Below, in pieces: positions 9,001-17,040 of a stretch of DNA of 23,409 bases. Position 1 is the first letter of the stretch. Each line of letters starts with the position of its first letter. A model generated the notes under the pieces. The model saw only the letters and a program-made list of their open reading frames with translations, was not told the DNA's origin and ran no database searches. Origin of the DNA: an uncultured Flavobacterium sp. (GTDB lineage Bacteria > Bacteroidota > Bacteroidia > Flavobacteriales > Flavobacteriaceae); NCBI RefSeq assembly GCF_946479975.1, contig NZ_CAMLIX010000049.1, forward strand, positions 1-23,409, written 5' to 3'. Made by a program: the position numbers and the translations under genes.

Positions 9001-9420
9001 GCTTTTACACTAGACTTTTTATTTCAATTTGTAAAACAAGAAGCTACTACTTTATTGGCAGATACAGGAACTCAGCCCGGTTATCCTTATGGAACGGCTA
9101 ATTTTCAGGTGGATGAATTTAATGATTATTTAGCTCAGGGAAATACGCTAAGTTCTGGTTTTCAAAACAGTTATTATAATTACATCGGATCAAATGCTGC
9201 TCTTACAGATGCATCTTATATAAAATTAAAAAATGTAAGCGCTTCATGCCAAATTCCATTAAGTGAAGCTACGAAGAGATATTTACAAAGCGTGCGTATT
9301 TCTCTTCAGGGACAAAACATAGTAACTTTTACAAGCTACAAAGGACTTGATCCTGAAACACAAGGTCTTTCTCTTCCTCCTTTGCGCACCATAACTTTTG
9401 GAACTCAGTTTACATTTTAA
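6025..9420 (+). CDS. SusC/RagA-family TonB-dependent outer-membrane transporter with STN signalling domain
   Basis: The 1131-residue protein has a long basic N-region, a hydrophobic signal core (about 31-49), an STN domain (about 61-133, with DIKTLFKTIENKTGLLFAY), a carboxypeptidase-regulatory-like beta-sandwich (about 155-227, GQILDENDQPLPGVTVSL, ISDFDGRFYI), the TonB-box-like segment LDEIVVIGYG (233-242), a plug with SIRGRNF, LYIVDGVPY and IEILKDADATAIYGSRGANG, and a C-terminal barrel ending in aromatic TFGTQFTF. SusC proteins form the barrel of a SusCD importer powered by TonB; the STN domain relays substrate binding to FecR. The sigma/FecR pair immediately upstream and SusD 12 bp downstream support both roles. 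The first ATG is kept because long N-terminal extensions before the signal core are usual in STN-type SusC. Substrate is not readable from sequence. Confidence 0.95.
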   Translation: MKLRCKTTMFDREKRATSFFNLSKKTIMIMRISLFHIFLLTCGTHMIFATEMSGQNLESISVDIELHNQDIKTLFKTIENKTGLLFAYQPQIIKDFPKVTTQKGRRSVSDILNSVFQGSNLVYKQVDKNVVIYKKENPKALTTASITDNVKEADYVLEGQILDENDQPLPGVTVSLVGGNKQGISDFDGRFYIQLPSGKHTLRVSYLGYKTQDITVENKTSLTIKMKPDLAKLDEIVVIGYGTTTRRTSTGSVVKITSEDIEKQPVTNILQTLQGRTPGVFVTQTSGYAGSDMNISIRGRNFIDGNNLPLYIVDGVPYIGDDIKQQVQDDNVIRGAQKSTSPLNIINPNDIQSIEILKDADATAIYGSRGANGVVLITTKKGKAGKTEFTITTNSGVSEVAHMIKTLDTPTYLNMLQTALNNNGDTASNDSNGIALVDWDPNAYTNWQKKLIGGTANFNNYSASLKGGNETTNFLLSGAYHKETTVVPGDFSYDKFSTNFNVNHSTLDDKLKLGASVIFATDNNRLPFFDITNYAIGTAPNRPLYNADGSYYWSPDYFSDINPLAALGKRVDDKGLNLITSFNIQYEIAKGFSFKTDLGYGRAQMQTKQFMPSSASNHVYDEANGFESNFSRSYTTSTNYTNNFSIEPQLNYTTELWKGNFTALVGGSWQNRKSEMPSYVNSNGYSSDNLIGNLALAENVTANNGSSEYKYISIFSRLNYNIQNKYILNLNFRRDGSSRFGANNRFGNFGSIGGAWVFTQENFMKNIPVISFGKLRSSYGEIGSDEIGDYQYADTFDTRTYGDGLSSMMASRIANPNIKWGLTKKFEAAIDLSFFNDRIAFSAAYYRNTSSNQLVGYTLSPQAGFTTYTANLPAQVENKGWEFTLGTTNIHTKNLNWSTSFNISTNANKLISFPGIEFTSYYSQYVVGKPLSSRFLHTFTGVNADGIAQFEDANGDGRISNGFAETGRGDRRYYGPTYPKYYGGISNTISYKAFTLDFLFQFVKQEATTLLADTGTQPGYPYGTANFQVDEFNDYLAQGNTLSSGFQNSYYNYIGSNAALTDASYIKLKNVSASCQIPLSEATKRYLQSVRISLQGQNIVTFTSYKGLDPETQGLSLPPLRTITFGTQFTF

Positions 9421-9432
9421 ATCTAAAAAATC

Positions 9433-10809
9433 ATGAAAAATATTTCTACTAAATATATCGCAGTATTTTCGTTTTCTTTTTTACTGGGACTTACAAGCTG
9501 TGATAGTGCTCTAGAAGTTGATCTTCCGAGCAATCAATTATCATCAGAAACTGTTTATGCTTCAGACGCAACAACAGAGGCTGCTGTAAACGGAATTTAC
9601 CAAAGCATGGTTGGCGGATTTTACTATAATCAAGTGCATAGTATTCTTGGTGAGACCTCAGATGAGCTAATACTGCGAAGCGGTTTAACCAATCCATACA
9701 CGACCAATGAAATTGTTGAAACCGATGGATCGATGAGCAGTATGTGGACAGAATTGTACAAAACAATTTATAACGCCAATAATGTAATAGAAGGAATTAC
9801 AAAGAGCAACTCTCTTAATGCGGTAAAAAGTAAGCAATGGATTGCCGAAGCCAAATTCCTTAGAGCATATTCTTATTTTTATCTCACTAATATTTGGGGC
9901 AGTGTTCCTTTAGTGCTCACTACTAATGTAGATGTTTCTGCAGTACTTCCTCAAACTACTCAAGATATAGTTTATACGCAGATTATCAAGGATTTGACTG
10001 AGGCTTCACAAGATCTTCCAGTAAATTATGCAAACTATAGAAATGAAAGAATTAGAGCTACAAAATGGGCTTCTGAAACTTTGCTAGCGAGAGTAAATCT
10101 TTATTTAGGAAGATGGAACGAAGCTGTGAGTCATGCAACAGCTGTAATTAATGAAACGGGTACTTACAATATGATTACCGGTTTATCTGCTTCTGAAAGT
10201 CCATTTATTTCAGATAATAATGAGGCAATTTTACAAATTCCATATTACAACGTAGAATACACATACGAAGGGTCTTCTGTTTTTGTAAATGCAAACACAG
10301 CAACATTTTTACTGAGAAATGGTAATTCCTTATTTGAAACTGCCGATGCTCGAAAAATAAACTGGACCAGAAATATTACAGACACTCAATCTAACATCGT
10401 GGGGATAGCTCCAACCAAATACAAAAATAGATTTGGTTCTTCTCCTGTTGAACGCTCAACAGTTCTTAGACTGGCTGAATTGTTTTTAATACGAGCTGAA
10501 GCCAGAGTGCAGTCTAATGATATTACTGGAGCACAGCAGGATATTAATGTAATTAGAAACAGAGCTTTACTTGGAAATACAGTTGTAACAAATCCAACAC
10601 AGCTTCTGGATTTAATTGCTCTTGAAAGACAGCGTGAATTTTTTGCAGAAAACGGCCACCGCTGGCTTGATCTTAAAAGAACCAATAAAATAAATGAAAC
10701 TCTTTCTGTTTTAACGGATAAAATCTGGTCTTCTACAGATGCTCTATATCCAATTCCGGAAACGGCACTTCGCTCGAATCCTTTCTTAAAACAAAATTCA
10801 GGATATTAA
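9433..10809 (+). CDS. SusD/RagB-family outer-membrane lipoprotein
   Basis: The 458-residue product carries a lipoprotein signal ending in the lipobox LGLTSC with Cys23. Family features follow: the N-terminal LPSNQLSSETVYASDATTE segment, a helical TPR-like core (WIAEAKFLRAYSYFYLTNIWG, ASETLLARVNLYLGRW), LRLAELFLIRAEARVQ, the LERQREFFAENGHRWLDLKR block, and the typical end DALYPIPETALRSNPFLKQN. SusD proteins are surface lids that bind substrate over SusC. At 458 residues it is on the short side of the family, closer to RagB-like peptide systems than to large glycan binders, though size alone is weak evidence. It lies 12 bp after susC and is surely co-transcribed with it. Confidence 0.94.
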   Translation: MKNISTKYIAVFSFSFLLGLTSCDSALEVDLPSNQLSSETVYASDATTEAAVNGIYQSMVGGFYYNQVHSILGETSDELILRSGLTNPYTTNEIVETDGSMSSMWTELYKTIYNANNVIEGITKSNSLNAVKSKQWIAEAKFLRAYSYFYLTNIWGSVPLVLTTNVDVSAVLPQTTQDIVYTQIIKDLTEASQDLPVNYANYRNERIRATKWASETLLARVNLYLGRWNEAVSHATAVINETGTYNMITGLSASESPFISDNNEAILQIPYYNVEYTYEGSSVFVNANTATFLLRNGNSLFETADARKINWTRNITDTQSNIVGIAPTKYKNRFGSSPVERSTVLRLAELFLIRAEARVQSNDITGAQQDINVIRNRALLGNTVVTNPTQLLDLIALERQREFFAENGHRWLDLKRTNKINETLSVLTDKIWSSTDALYPIPETALRSNPFLKQNSGY

Positions 10810-10824
10810 ATACTAAAAATATAG

Positions 10825-10851
10825 CAGGAATGTACGTTAAATACATTCCTG
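10825..10851 (+). terminator. Hairpin between susD and the ABC gene (partial terminator or processing site)
   Basis: CAGGAATGTA (10825-10834) and TACATTCCTG (10842-10851) form a perfect 10-bp stem with a 7-base loop. Only a weak T-rich stretch (ATTTTA) follows, so full termination is doubtful. It lies in the 58-bp gap before the ATPase gene and could set a higher level of susCD message than of the downstream genes. Confidence 0.5.
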
Positions 10852-10867
10852 ACATTTTAAAAACACT

Positions 10868-11815
10868 ATGGAAACAACAATTGTAAGAGTTGAGGACTTG
10901 TCGCATCAATACAGTAAGGATTGGGCAATCCAAAATATTAATTTTGAAATTAAAGAAAACAGGATTTTAGGCCTTTTAGGATCAAATGGCGCAGGAAAAT
11001 CAACCACAATGAATATCCTTTGCGGCGTTTTAAACCAGACACACGGAAATATTTACATAGACGGAATCAACCTTAAAGAAAACCCTGTTGAAGCCAAAAA
11101 ACTAATCGGTTTTTTACCACAGACGCCGCCACTGCATTTAGATTTAACTGTTGATGAATATTTGATCCACTGTGCACAATTGCGGTTAGTATCGAAAGAA
11201 AATTTACGAAATGCTGTCGAAAAAGCAAAGGAGAAATGCGGTATTTCGCATTTCAGCCATCGATTGATAAAAAACTTATCTGGAGGCTACAGACAGCGTG
11301 TAGGAATTGCGCAGGCTATTATTCACGAGCCTAAACTTGTTGTTCTGGACGAACCGACAAATGGGCTGGATCCCAACCAGATTTTGGAAGTGAGGAACCT
11401 CATAAAAAAAATAGCAGAAGACAAAGCGGTAATATTCTCCTCACACATTCTTTCTGAAGTTCAGGCAACCTGTCAGGATATCAGAATGATCGAAAACGGA
11501 CATATGGTTTTTGCAGATACTTTGGATGCCTTCAACAATTACATCGAAGCAGATAAACTTACGGCAGTTTTTGAAAATCCTCCTGCAGTTGAATCTCTAG
11601 AATCGATTACAGAAGTAAAAAATGCCGTTTACCTTACTCCAAAAAAAGTACAGATTACATTTGAAGGAACTCAGGAAGTTGCTGAAAAAATAGTTTCATT
11701 AAGTGTCCATAACAATTGGAAACTACGAGAAATTCAATTTGAAAAAGTATCTCTCGATGAAATTTTTGCCCAGCTATCTAAAAAAGCACCTTCTAAAAAC
11801 TCTACTCTTTCTTAA
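10868..11815 (+). CDS. ABC transporter ATP-binding protein, GldA-like
   Basis: The 315-residue protein is a complete ABC ATPase: Walker A GSNGAGKSTT (38-47), Q-loop Gln85 (FLPQTPPL), signature LSGGYRQRVGIAQA (137-150), Walker B LVVLDEPTNGLDP (157-169) and switch His193 (FSSHILSEV). A C-terminal extension of about 80 residues matches the arrangement in GldA-like and other type-V (ABC-2) exporters. The next gene, 11 bp downstream, encodes the membrane part with GldF- and GldG-like regions, so the two form one transporter. GldA itself acts with GldF/GldG in gliding; here the setting next to SusCD and peptidases suggests a paralogous system, so no gld symbol is given. Confidence 0.93.
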   Translation: METTIVRVEDLSHQYSKDWAIQNINFEIKENRILGLLGSNGAGKSTTMNILCGVLNQTHGNIYIDGINLKENPVEAKKLIGFLPQTPPLHLDLTVDEYLIHCAQLRLVSKENLRNAVEKAKEKCGISHFSHRLIKNLSGGYRQRVGIAQAIIHEPKLVVLDEPTNGLDPNQILEVRNLIKKIAEDKAVIFSSHILSEVQATCQDIRMIENGHMVFADTLDAFNNYIEADKLTAVFENPPAVESLESITEVKNAVYLTPKKVQITFEGTQEVAEKIVSLSVHNNWKLREIQFEKVSLDEIFAQLSKKAPSKNSTLS

Positions 11816-11826
11816 AAAATAAATAA

Positions 11827-14088
11827 ATGAAAACAATATACAGAATAGCTAAAACAGAGCTCAGCACCATGTTTTACTCGCCGGTCGCATGGGTCGTTTT
11901 AGTAATATTTTCAATTCAGTCCAGCTGGCAGTTCTTCTATTCTCTTGAACGTTTTGAAAAAGCACAAAAAATTGGACAGTCATTAGACAACTTGTCACAA
12001 ACTATGTTATCAGGATTCAGTGGGCTTTATACTGAAATGCAGAATTACTTGTATTTATATGTTCCACTATTGACAATGGGTTTGGTGAGCCGTGAAATAA
12101 ATAGTGGCTCCATCAAACTCTTACTTTCATCTCCAATAAAAATTAAAGAAATTGTTTTAGGAAAGTACTTGGCAATTGCCGCTTATTGTATGTTGTTTGT
12201 TGTAATATTAGGAATTCAAGTTATTATTGCAGGATTTTCTATTGAAAACCTCGATTTTAAGTTTGCCATTTCAGGGTTGATAGGTTTGTATTTGTTGGTT
12301 TGCACCTATGCTGCGATCGGACTTTTCATGTCTTGTCTCACTTCGTATCAGGTTGTAGCGGCAATGAGTACCCTTGTAGTTTTGGCGGGATTAAACTTTA
12401 TTGGTAAACTTTGGCAGGATATCGAAGTGGTCAAAGACTTTACGTATTTCTTGTCTATCGCAGGACGTGCAAATGAAATGCTTGAAGGTTTAATTATTAG
12501 TAAAGATGTACTGTACTTTATTTTAGTAAGTGCTTTATTCATTGTTCTTAGTATCTATAAACTACAAACAGGAAGAGATGCTCAAAGTGTTTCAAAAAGG
12601 GTTTTAAAATATGCCTTATTAATTGTTATTGTTTTGTCACTTGGTTTTGTTACCTCAAGAGCCGCACTTACATTCTATTATGATATGACCCGAACTAAAG
12701 ACAGAACTCTTACTCAGAATAGTTTAGAAATAGTGAAGAAGATGAGCGGGCCTATCAAGATTACTTCTTATGATAATATTCTGGATGCCAATTATTATAT
12801 GGCAATGCCTTATTATCAAAACCAGGACATTGAAAGTTTTGCTAAATACACTCGTTATTTACCGCAGATAGAGATGGACTATGTATATTTTTATGATACT
12901 TCTACAAATGCAGAGCTCTATGCACAAAATCCGGGATTGAATGATAAACAGCTGGCACATAAAATGGTAGAGTCTCAGGATATGAAACTTGGAAAATTAT
13001 ATACACCTGCAGAAATTAAAAAAATTATTGATTTAGCACCAGAACAAAATCGCGTAGTAAGAACTATAGAATACAATGGCAAAAAAACATTCTTGAGATT
13101 TTACGACGATTTTTTCAAAGCTCCAAGTGAAAAAGAAATTTCAGCCGCCTTAAAAAGATTGGTGATAAAAGCACCAAAAGTTGTTTTTGCCTCTGGAAAC
13201 ATGGAGCGCAGCATTGAAAAAAATGGCGACAAAAATTATAAAACTTTTGCGAACGAAATTACATTTAGATATTCATTAATCAATCAGGGATTTGATGTTG
13301 CTCCTGTAGATATCAATGCCCAGAATATTCCTGCTGATACTGACATTTTAGTTCTGGCAGATCCTAAAACGCAGCTAAGCCAAGGTGCTGTTGACAGAAT
13401 CAATGCGTATATAGATCAGGGGAAAAATATAATGATTTTAGCTGAGCCGGAAACGAATTCGGCGCTGGCTGCCATAACCGAAAAATTGGGAATCAGTTTT
13501 ACAAAACAAGCTCTGGTACAGGATAGCGAAACCAACTCTCCCGATTTTCTGGTAACAGAACTTCAAAAAGAGGTGGATTCTTCTGTAATAAAACTTTCCA
13601 AAATCAAAAATCCAATTCCGTTTTTAGGCAGCAGCGGTATTACAACAGTAAAAGAAACTGGATTTAAGGTAACACCACTTTTAAAAACAAACCAACAGCC
13701 GGTTTGGGAATCACAGACAAGCAGTACCACTTTTCCGCAGGAATTAAAAAAACAGCCCTCTCAAAAATCGGTTCCTTTGGTTGTGGCTTTAACGAGAAAT
13801 AGTAATGGAAAATCGCAAAAGATAATCGTTGCCGGGGATGCAGATTTTATGGGGAATGCCGAGTTAAGCCGCGGTGGATCTGGTACATTTCAGTTTGTAA
13901 CGGACATTTTTGGCTGGTTTAGCAATTACCAATTCCCGATTGACACGACACGCCCTGAAAAAATTGACAATAAAATTACAATCAGTTCAAATCAATTGTT
14001 TATCAGTAAAATAGCTTTCATCGGATTATTTCCTTTACTGATAATATTAAGCGGCGCTTTCCTGTTAATTAGAAGAAACAGAAGATAA
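11827..14088 (+). CDS. Fused ABC-2 permease and GldG-like auxiliary protein
   Basis: The 753-residue protein joins two units that are separate in the gliding genes gldF and gldG. Residues 1-250 form an ABC-2 permease with about six membrane segments (near 18-35, 74-90, 110-137, 146-170, 175-195, 226-243) and the cytoplasmic motif SREINSGSIKLLLSSPIKI (88-106). A further helix at about 259-276 starts the GldG-like unit, whose large soluble part (about 280-720) has the auxiliary-domain pattern (LTQNSLEIVKKMSGPIKIT, VVFASGNMERS, DILVLADPKTQLSQ, IVAGDADFMGNAEL). A final membrane helix (about 727-747) ends in RRNRR. It pairs with the ATPase 11 bp upstream; the M16 protease follows after another 11 bp. 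The substrate and direction of transport are unknown; ABC-2 types are usually exporters or do mechanical work. Confidence 0.9.
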   Translation: MKTIYRIAKTELSTMFYSPVAWVVLVIFSIQSSWQFFYSLERFEKAQKIGQSLDNLSQTMLSGFSGLYTEMQNYLYLYVPLLTMGLVSREINSGSIKLLLSSPIKIKEIVLGKYLAIAAYCMLFVVILGIQVIIAGFSIENLDFKFAISGLIGLYLLVCTYAAIGLFMSCLTSYQVVAAMSTLVVLAGLNFIGKLWQDIEVVKDFTYFLSIAGRANEMLEGLIISKDVLYFILVSALFIVLSIYKLQTGRDAQSVSKRVLKYALLIVIVLSLGFVTSRAALTFYYDMTRTKDRTLTQNSLEIVKKMSGPIKITSYDNILDANYYMAMPYYQNQDIESFAKYTRYLPQIEMDYVYFYDTSTNAELYAQNPGLNDKQLAHKMVESQDMKLGKLYTPAEIKKIIDLAPEQNRVVRTIEYNGKKTFLRFYDDFFKAPSEKEISAALKRLVIKAPKVVFASGNMERSIEKNGDKNYKTFANEITFRYSLINQGFDVAPVDINAQNIPADTDILVLADPKTQLSQGAVDRINAYIDQGKNIMILAEPETNSALAAITEKLGISFTKQALVQDSETNSPDFLVTELQKEVDSSVIKLSKIKNPIPFLGSSGITTVKETGFKVTPLLKTNQQPVWESQTSSTTFPQELKKQPSQKSVPLVVALTRNSNGKSQKIIVAGDADFMGNAELSRGGSGTFQFVTDIFGWFSNYQFPIDTTRPEKIDNKITISSNQLFISKIAFIGLFPLLIILSGAFLLIRRNRR

Positions 14089-14099
14089 AAAACATCAAA

Positions 14100-16913
14100 A
14101 TGAATACTAAAAAAAATATCATTATTGCGATTATGGCCTTGTCTTTTCAAGGCGCATTTTCGCAGTTCAAGACGACTCTTCCACTTGATAAAAACGTTAC
14201 AACGGGTAAATTAAAAAACGGACTGACGTATTATATTCTGCATAATGAAGAACCAAAGGACAGGGTAAGTTTTTATTTTGTCCAAAATGTTGGTGCTATT
14301 TTAGAAGATGACAATCAAAACGGACTGGCACATTTTCTGGAGCATATGGCTTTTAACGGAACAGAGCATTTTAAAGGAAAAGGGATCATTAAAATGCTGG
14401 AAAAAAATGGCGTAAGCTTTGGTAAAGATATTAATGCTTATACGGCTCAAGATGAAACAGTTTACAATATTAGCGGTGTTCCTTCGATCAACGAAAAATT
14501 GATTGATTCAACGTTATGGGTACTGCACGACTGGTCTGGATCTTTATCATTAACAGATGCTGAAATTGATGCCGAAAGAGGTGTAATTCGAGAAGAATGG
14601 AGAACGAGAAGAACCAGCGATTTTAGATTGAAAATGCAGACAGATAAAGTTTTGTATAAAGATTCAAAATACAGTAAAAGAGACGTGATTGGTGATTTGA
14701 ATATTATTAACAATTTCAAATATGCCGAACTCCGTAATTATTATAAAAAATGGTATAGACCAGATTTACAAGCGGTTATAGTGGTTGGGGACATAGATCC
14801 TAAAAAAATAGAGGAGAAGGTTAAAGCCATATTTTCTGCTATTCCTTTAGCCAAAAAAGCTACTGCAAGAACATACGAAACTATTCCAAAACACGATGAA
14901 TTGTATTTTGGAACAGCATCTGATAAAGAAGCTTCATCTACTGTTATTAATCTAAAATATGTTTTTGACCTTCCGTTGGTAAATGATAGTATTGCCACAC
15001 GCAAAAATGTAATGAATTCTTTTTATACCAATATATTAAACAACCGTTTAAAGGAATTACTTTTAAAAAATCAAAGTGCGGCACTTAGTCTAAAAACGTA
15101 TTTTGAACCAATTTCAAGATTAAGTAGTTCGTTTAATTTAACAGCTGTTGCAAAAAAAGGAAAGAACATTGAAGCCTTTGAAGAAGTTTATACAGAAACA
15201 GAACGAATAAAACGTTTTGGTGCAGTTGAGTCTGAACTGGAACGTACTAAAAAACTGTTTATCAGCTCTTATGATGATTATTTAAGTAATAAAGATAAAG
15301 TTGACAATGACAGCTGGGCAGACAATCTGACAAATTATTTCCTGAAATCAAAATCATTTCTTTCTCCTGAAGACGATCATAAGTTAATTGTTGGAATCAT
15401 CAAAAAATTAACGCTGAAAGAATTGAATTCTTACATACAAACAATACAGAAGCCAGGAAATCAGGTAGTTTTAGTAACAGGATCCGAAGAAGATAAAAAA
15501 GATTTTCCGACGAAAGAAGCTGTTATTACTATGATGAAAAAGGTGGAAAGCATGACTTTGAAACCTTACACAAAAGTAGAAAACAACGTGGCTTTAATTG
15601 AAAAAGATCTCAAACCCACTGCCGTAAAAAACACTTTTGAAGTTGCTGGAATAAAAGATGCAAAAGGGTATGTATTAGCAAATGATGCTAAAATAATCAT
15701 TCTGCCAACTAATTATTCGCAGGATCAGATTGTCTTTTCTGCTTTTTCAAAAGGAGGAAAATCGCTGATCAAAACAGAAGATTTAGCATCGGCTGAAATT
15801 GCAACTGCAATAGCACGATCATCGGGATTGGGAAATTTTGACAATATTGGTCTAAAAGAAAAACTGACTGGCAAAGTGGCTCAGGCTGCTCCATTTATCA
15901 GTGATTATACACAAGGTTTTCAGGGAGGCTCGAACAAAGCTGATTTCGAAACGATGTTGCAGCTTCTTTATCTGTATTTTGAAGCGCCTCGTTTTGATTC
16001 AAACATATTTGGTATTTTGAAAGAACAGTATAAAAATCGTCTTGAAAATATTAAAAAAGATAACGGAAATGCTTTTCAGGAGACCGTTGATTTAGCAAAT
16101 TCAAATAATAATCCGCGTACTTTTTTATTCAATGATAAATTTCTAGAATCGATTGATTTGAAAAAAGCGGAGAATATCTACCGTGACAGAATCAAAAATG
16201 CGGGTGATTTCACATTTATTTTTGTTGGAAATATTCCAGAATCTGGATTAGAATTAATTCAAAAATACGTTGGAAACCTAAAATCAATTCCAGGGCAGAA
16301 AGAAAATTTTGTTGATCATCAAATAGAGCCTAAAAAAGGAAAGACAGTTGTGCATTTCAAACGTCCAATGGAAGTTCCAAAGGCGACGGTTTATCTTAAC
16401 TTAACAGGAAAGACGGAATACAGTAAAGAAAATGCATTGAATATCTATTGCATTGGAGAGTTATTGTCAAAAAGATTTCTTCAAACTATTAGAGAAGAAG
16501 AAGGGGGCAGTTATGGTGTAAATGTAGGAGGAAATTTAGAACAAATTCCTTCACCAACCTTTAGTCTTGCATTAACTTTTGACTGCAATCCTGAAAAGCA
16601 GGAAAAATTAATGCAGATTATATGGAAAGAATTGAACGATTTGAAAACGGTTCCAGTAAATGCAAATGATCTGGAAGATATCAAAAAAGCGCTTTTAAAA
16701 AACAGGGAAGAATCTCTTAAAACCAATTCTTTTTGGAATACTACTTTGTATAACAACAGTTTAAATCAGATTCCATTTTTGCAGGATGAAGAATATAAAA
16801 ATTTAATTTCAAAAATTAATCAAAAAACTATTCAGCAATTTAGCAAGCAAGTTCTGGACGGTTCAAGCAGTGTCGAAGTAATTATGAGCCCAGAAAACAC
16901 ATCTGGAAAATAA
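14100..16913 (+). CDS. Exported M16 family zinc metalloprotease (insulinase/PqqL type)
   Basis: The 937-residue protein has a signal peptide (core IIIAIMALSFQGAFS, then Q) and two M16 repeats in one chain. The active N-terminal half carries the inverted zinc motif HFLEH (His78, Glu81, His82) in NGLAHFLEHMAFNGT, and the third ligand is Glu159 in DAERGVIREEW, 77 residues after His82 as in pitrilysin. The second half (from about 500) has FVGNIP and REEEGGSYGVNV, the usual substrate-binding Arg/Tyr region of the inactive half. M16 enzymes enclose and cut peptides of limited size. A periplasmic peptidase encoded as the last gene of a SusCD-ABC operon points to imported or processed peptides as the substrate. 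A terminator follows at 16950. Confidence 0.94.
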   Translation: MNTKKNIIIAIMALSFQGAFSQFKTTLPLDKNVTTGKLKNGLTYYILHNEEPKDRVSFYFVQNVGAILEDDNQNGLAHFLEHMAFNGTEHFKGKGIIKMLEKNGVSFGKDINAYTAQDETVYNISGVPSINEKLIDSTLWVLHDWSGSLSLTDAEIDAERGVIREEWRTRRTSDFRLKMQTDKVLYKDSKYSKRDVIGDLNIINNFKYAELRNYYKKWYRPDLQAVIVVGDIDPKKIEEKVKAIFSAIPLAKKATARTYETIPKHDELYFGTASDKEASSTVINLKYVFDLPLVNDSIATRKNVMNSFYTNILNNRLKELLLKNQSAALSLKTYFEPISRLSSSFNLTAVAKKGKNIEAFEEVYTETERIKRFGAVESELERTKKLFISSYDDYLSNKDKVDNDSWADNLTNYFLKSKSFLSPEDDHKLIVGIIKKLTLKELNSYIQTIQKPGNQVVLVTGSEEDKKDFPTKEAVITMMKKVESMTLKPYTKVENNVALIEKDLKPTAVKNTFEVAGIKDAKGYVLANDAKIIILPTNYSQDQIVFSAFSKGGKSLIKTEDLASAEIATAIARSSGLGNFDNIGLKEKLTGKVAQAAPFISDYTQGFQGGSNKADFETMLQLLYLYFEAPRFDSNIFGILKEQYKNRLENIKKDNGNAFQETVDLANSNNNPRTFLFNDKFLESIDLKKAENIYRDRIKNAGDFTFIFVGNIPESGLELIQKYVGNLKSIPGQKENFVDHQIEPKKGKTVVHFKRPMEVPKATVYLNLTGKTEYSKENALNIYCIGELLSKRFLQTIREEEGGSYGVNVGGNLEQIPSPTFSLALTFDCNPEKQEKLMQIIWKELNDLKTVPVNANDLEDIKKALLKNREESLKTNSFWNTTLYNNSLNQIPFLQDEEYKNLISKINQKTIQQFSKQVLDGSSSVEVIMSPENTSGK

Positions 16914-16949
16914 GAGCTTCACATACATTTTTATTTTATTAGTGAAAGG

Positions 16950-16977
16950 AGGCTGTCCTTTGCCAGACAGCCTTTTT
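16950..16977 (+). terminator. Intrinsic terminator after the M16 gene
   Basis: AGGCTGTC (16950-16957) pairs with GACAGCCT (16966-16973) around an 8-base loop, and the second arm runs into TTTTT. It probably ends the long susC-to-M16 transcript, leaving the M28 gene with its own promoter. Confidence 0.85.
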
Positions 16978-17040
16978 ATTAGTCATCTTCTGTTTTCGAG
17001 ATACTATTCAAGTATTTTCAAATCAATTCAATTTTGAACT

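Noticed and set aside
3975..9420. Ferric-siderophore (FecI/FecR/FecA) uptake system
   Set aside because: The receptor is SusC-type with a carboxypeptidase-like domain and is followed by a SusD lipoprotein, which does not fit a simple siderophore receptor.
9491..9766. Minus-strand open frame of 91 codons inside susD
   Set aside because: It lies fully within a confident gene, has no family features, and has a residue mix expected from a reverse shadow. The same reasoning applies to the other overlapping frames in susC, the permease and the M16 gene.
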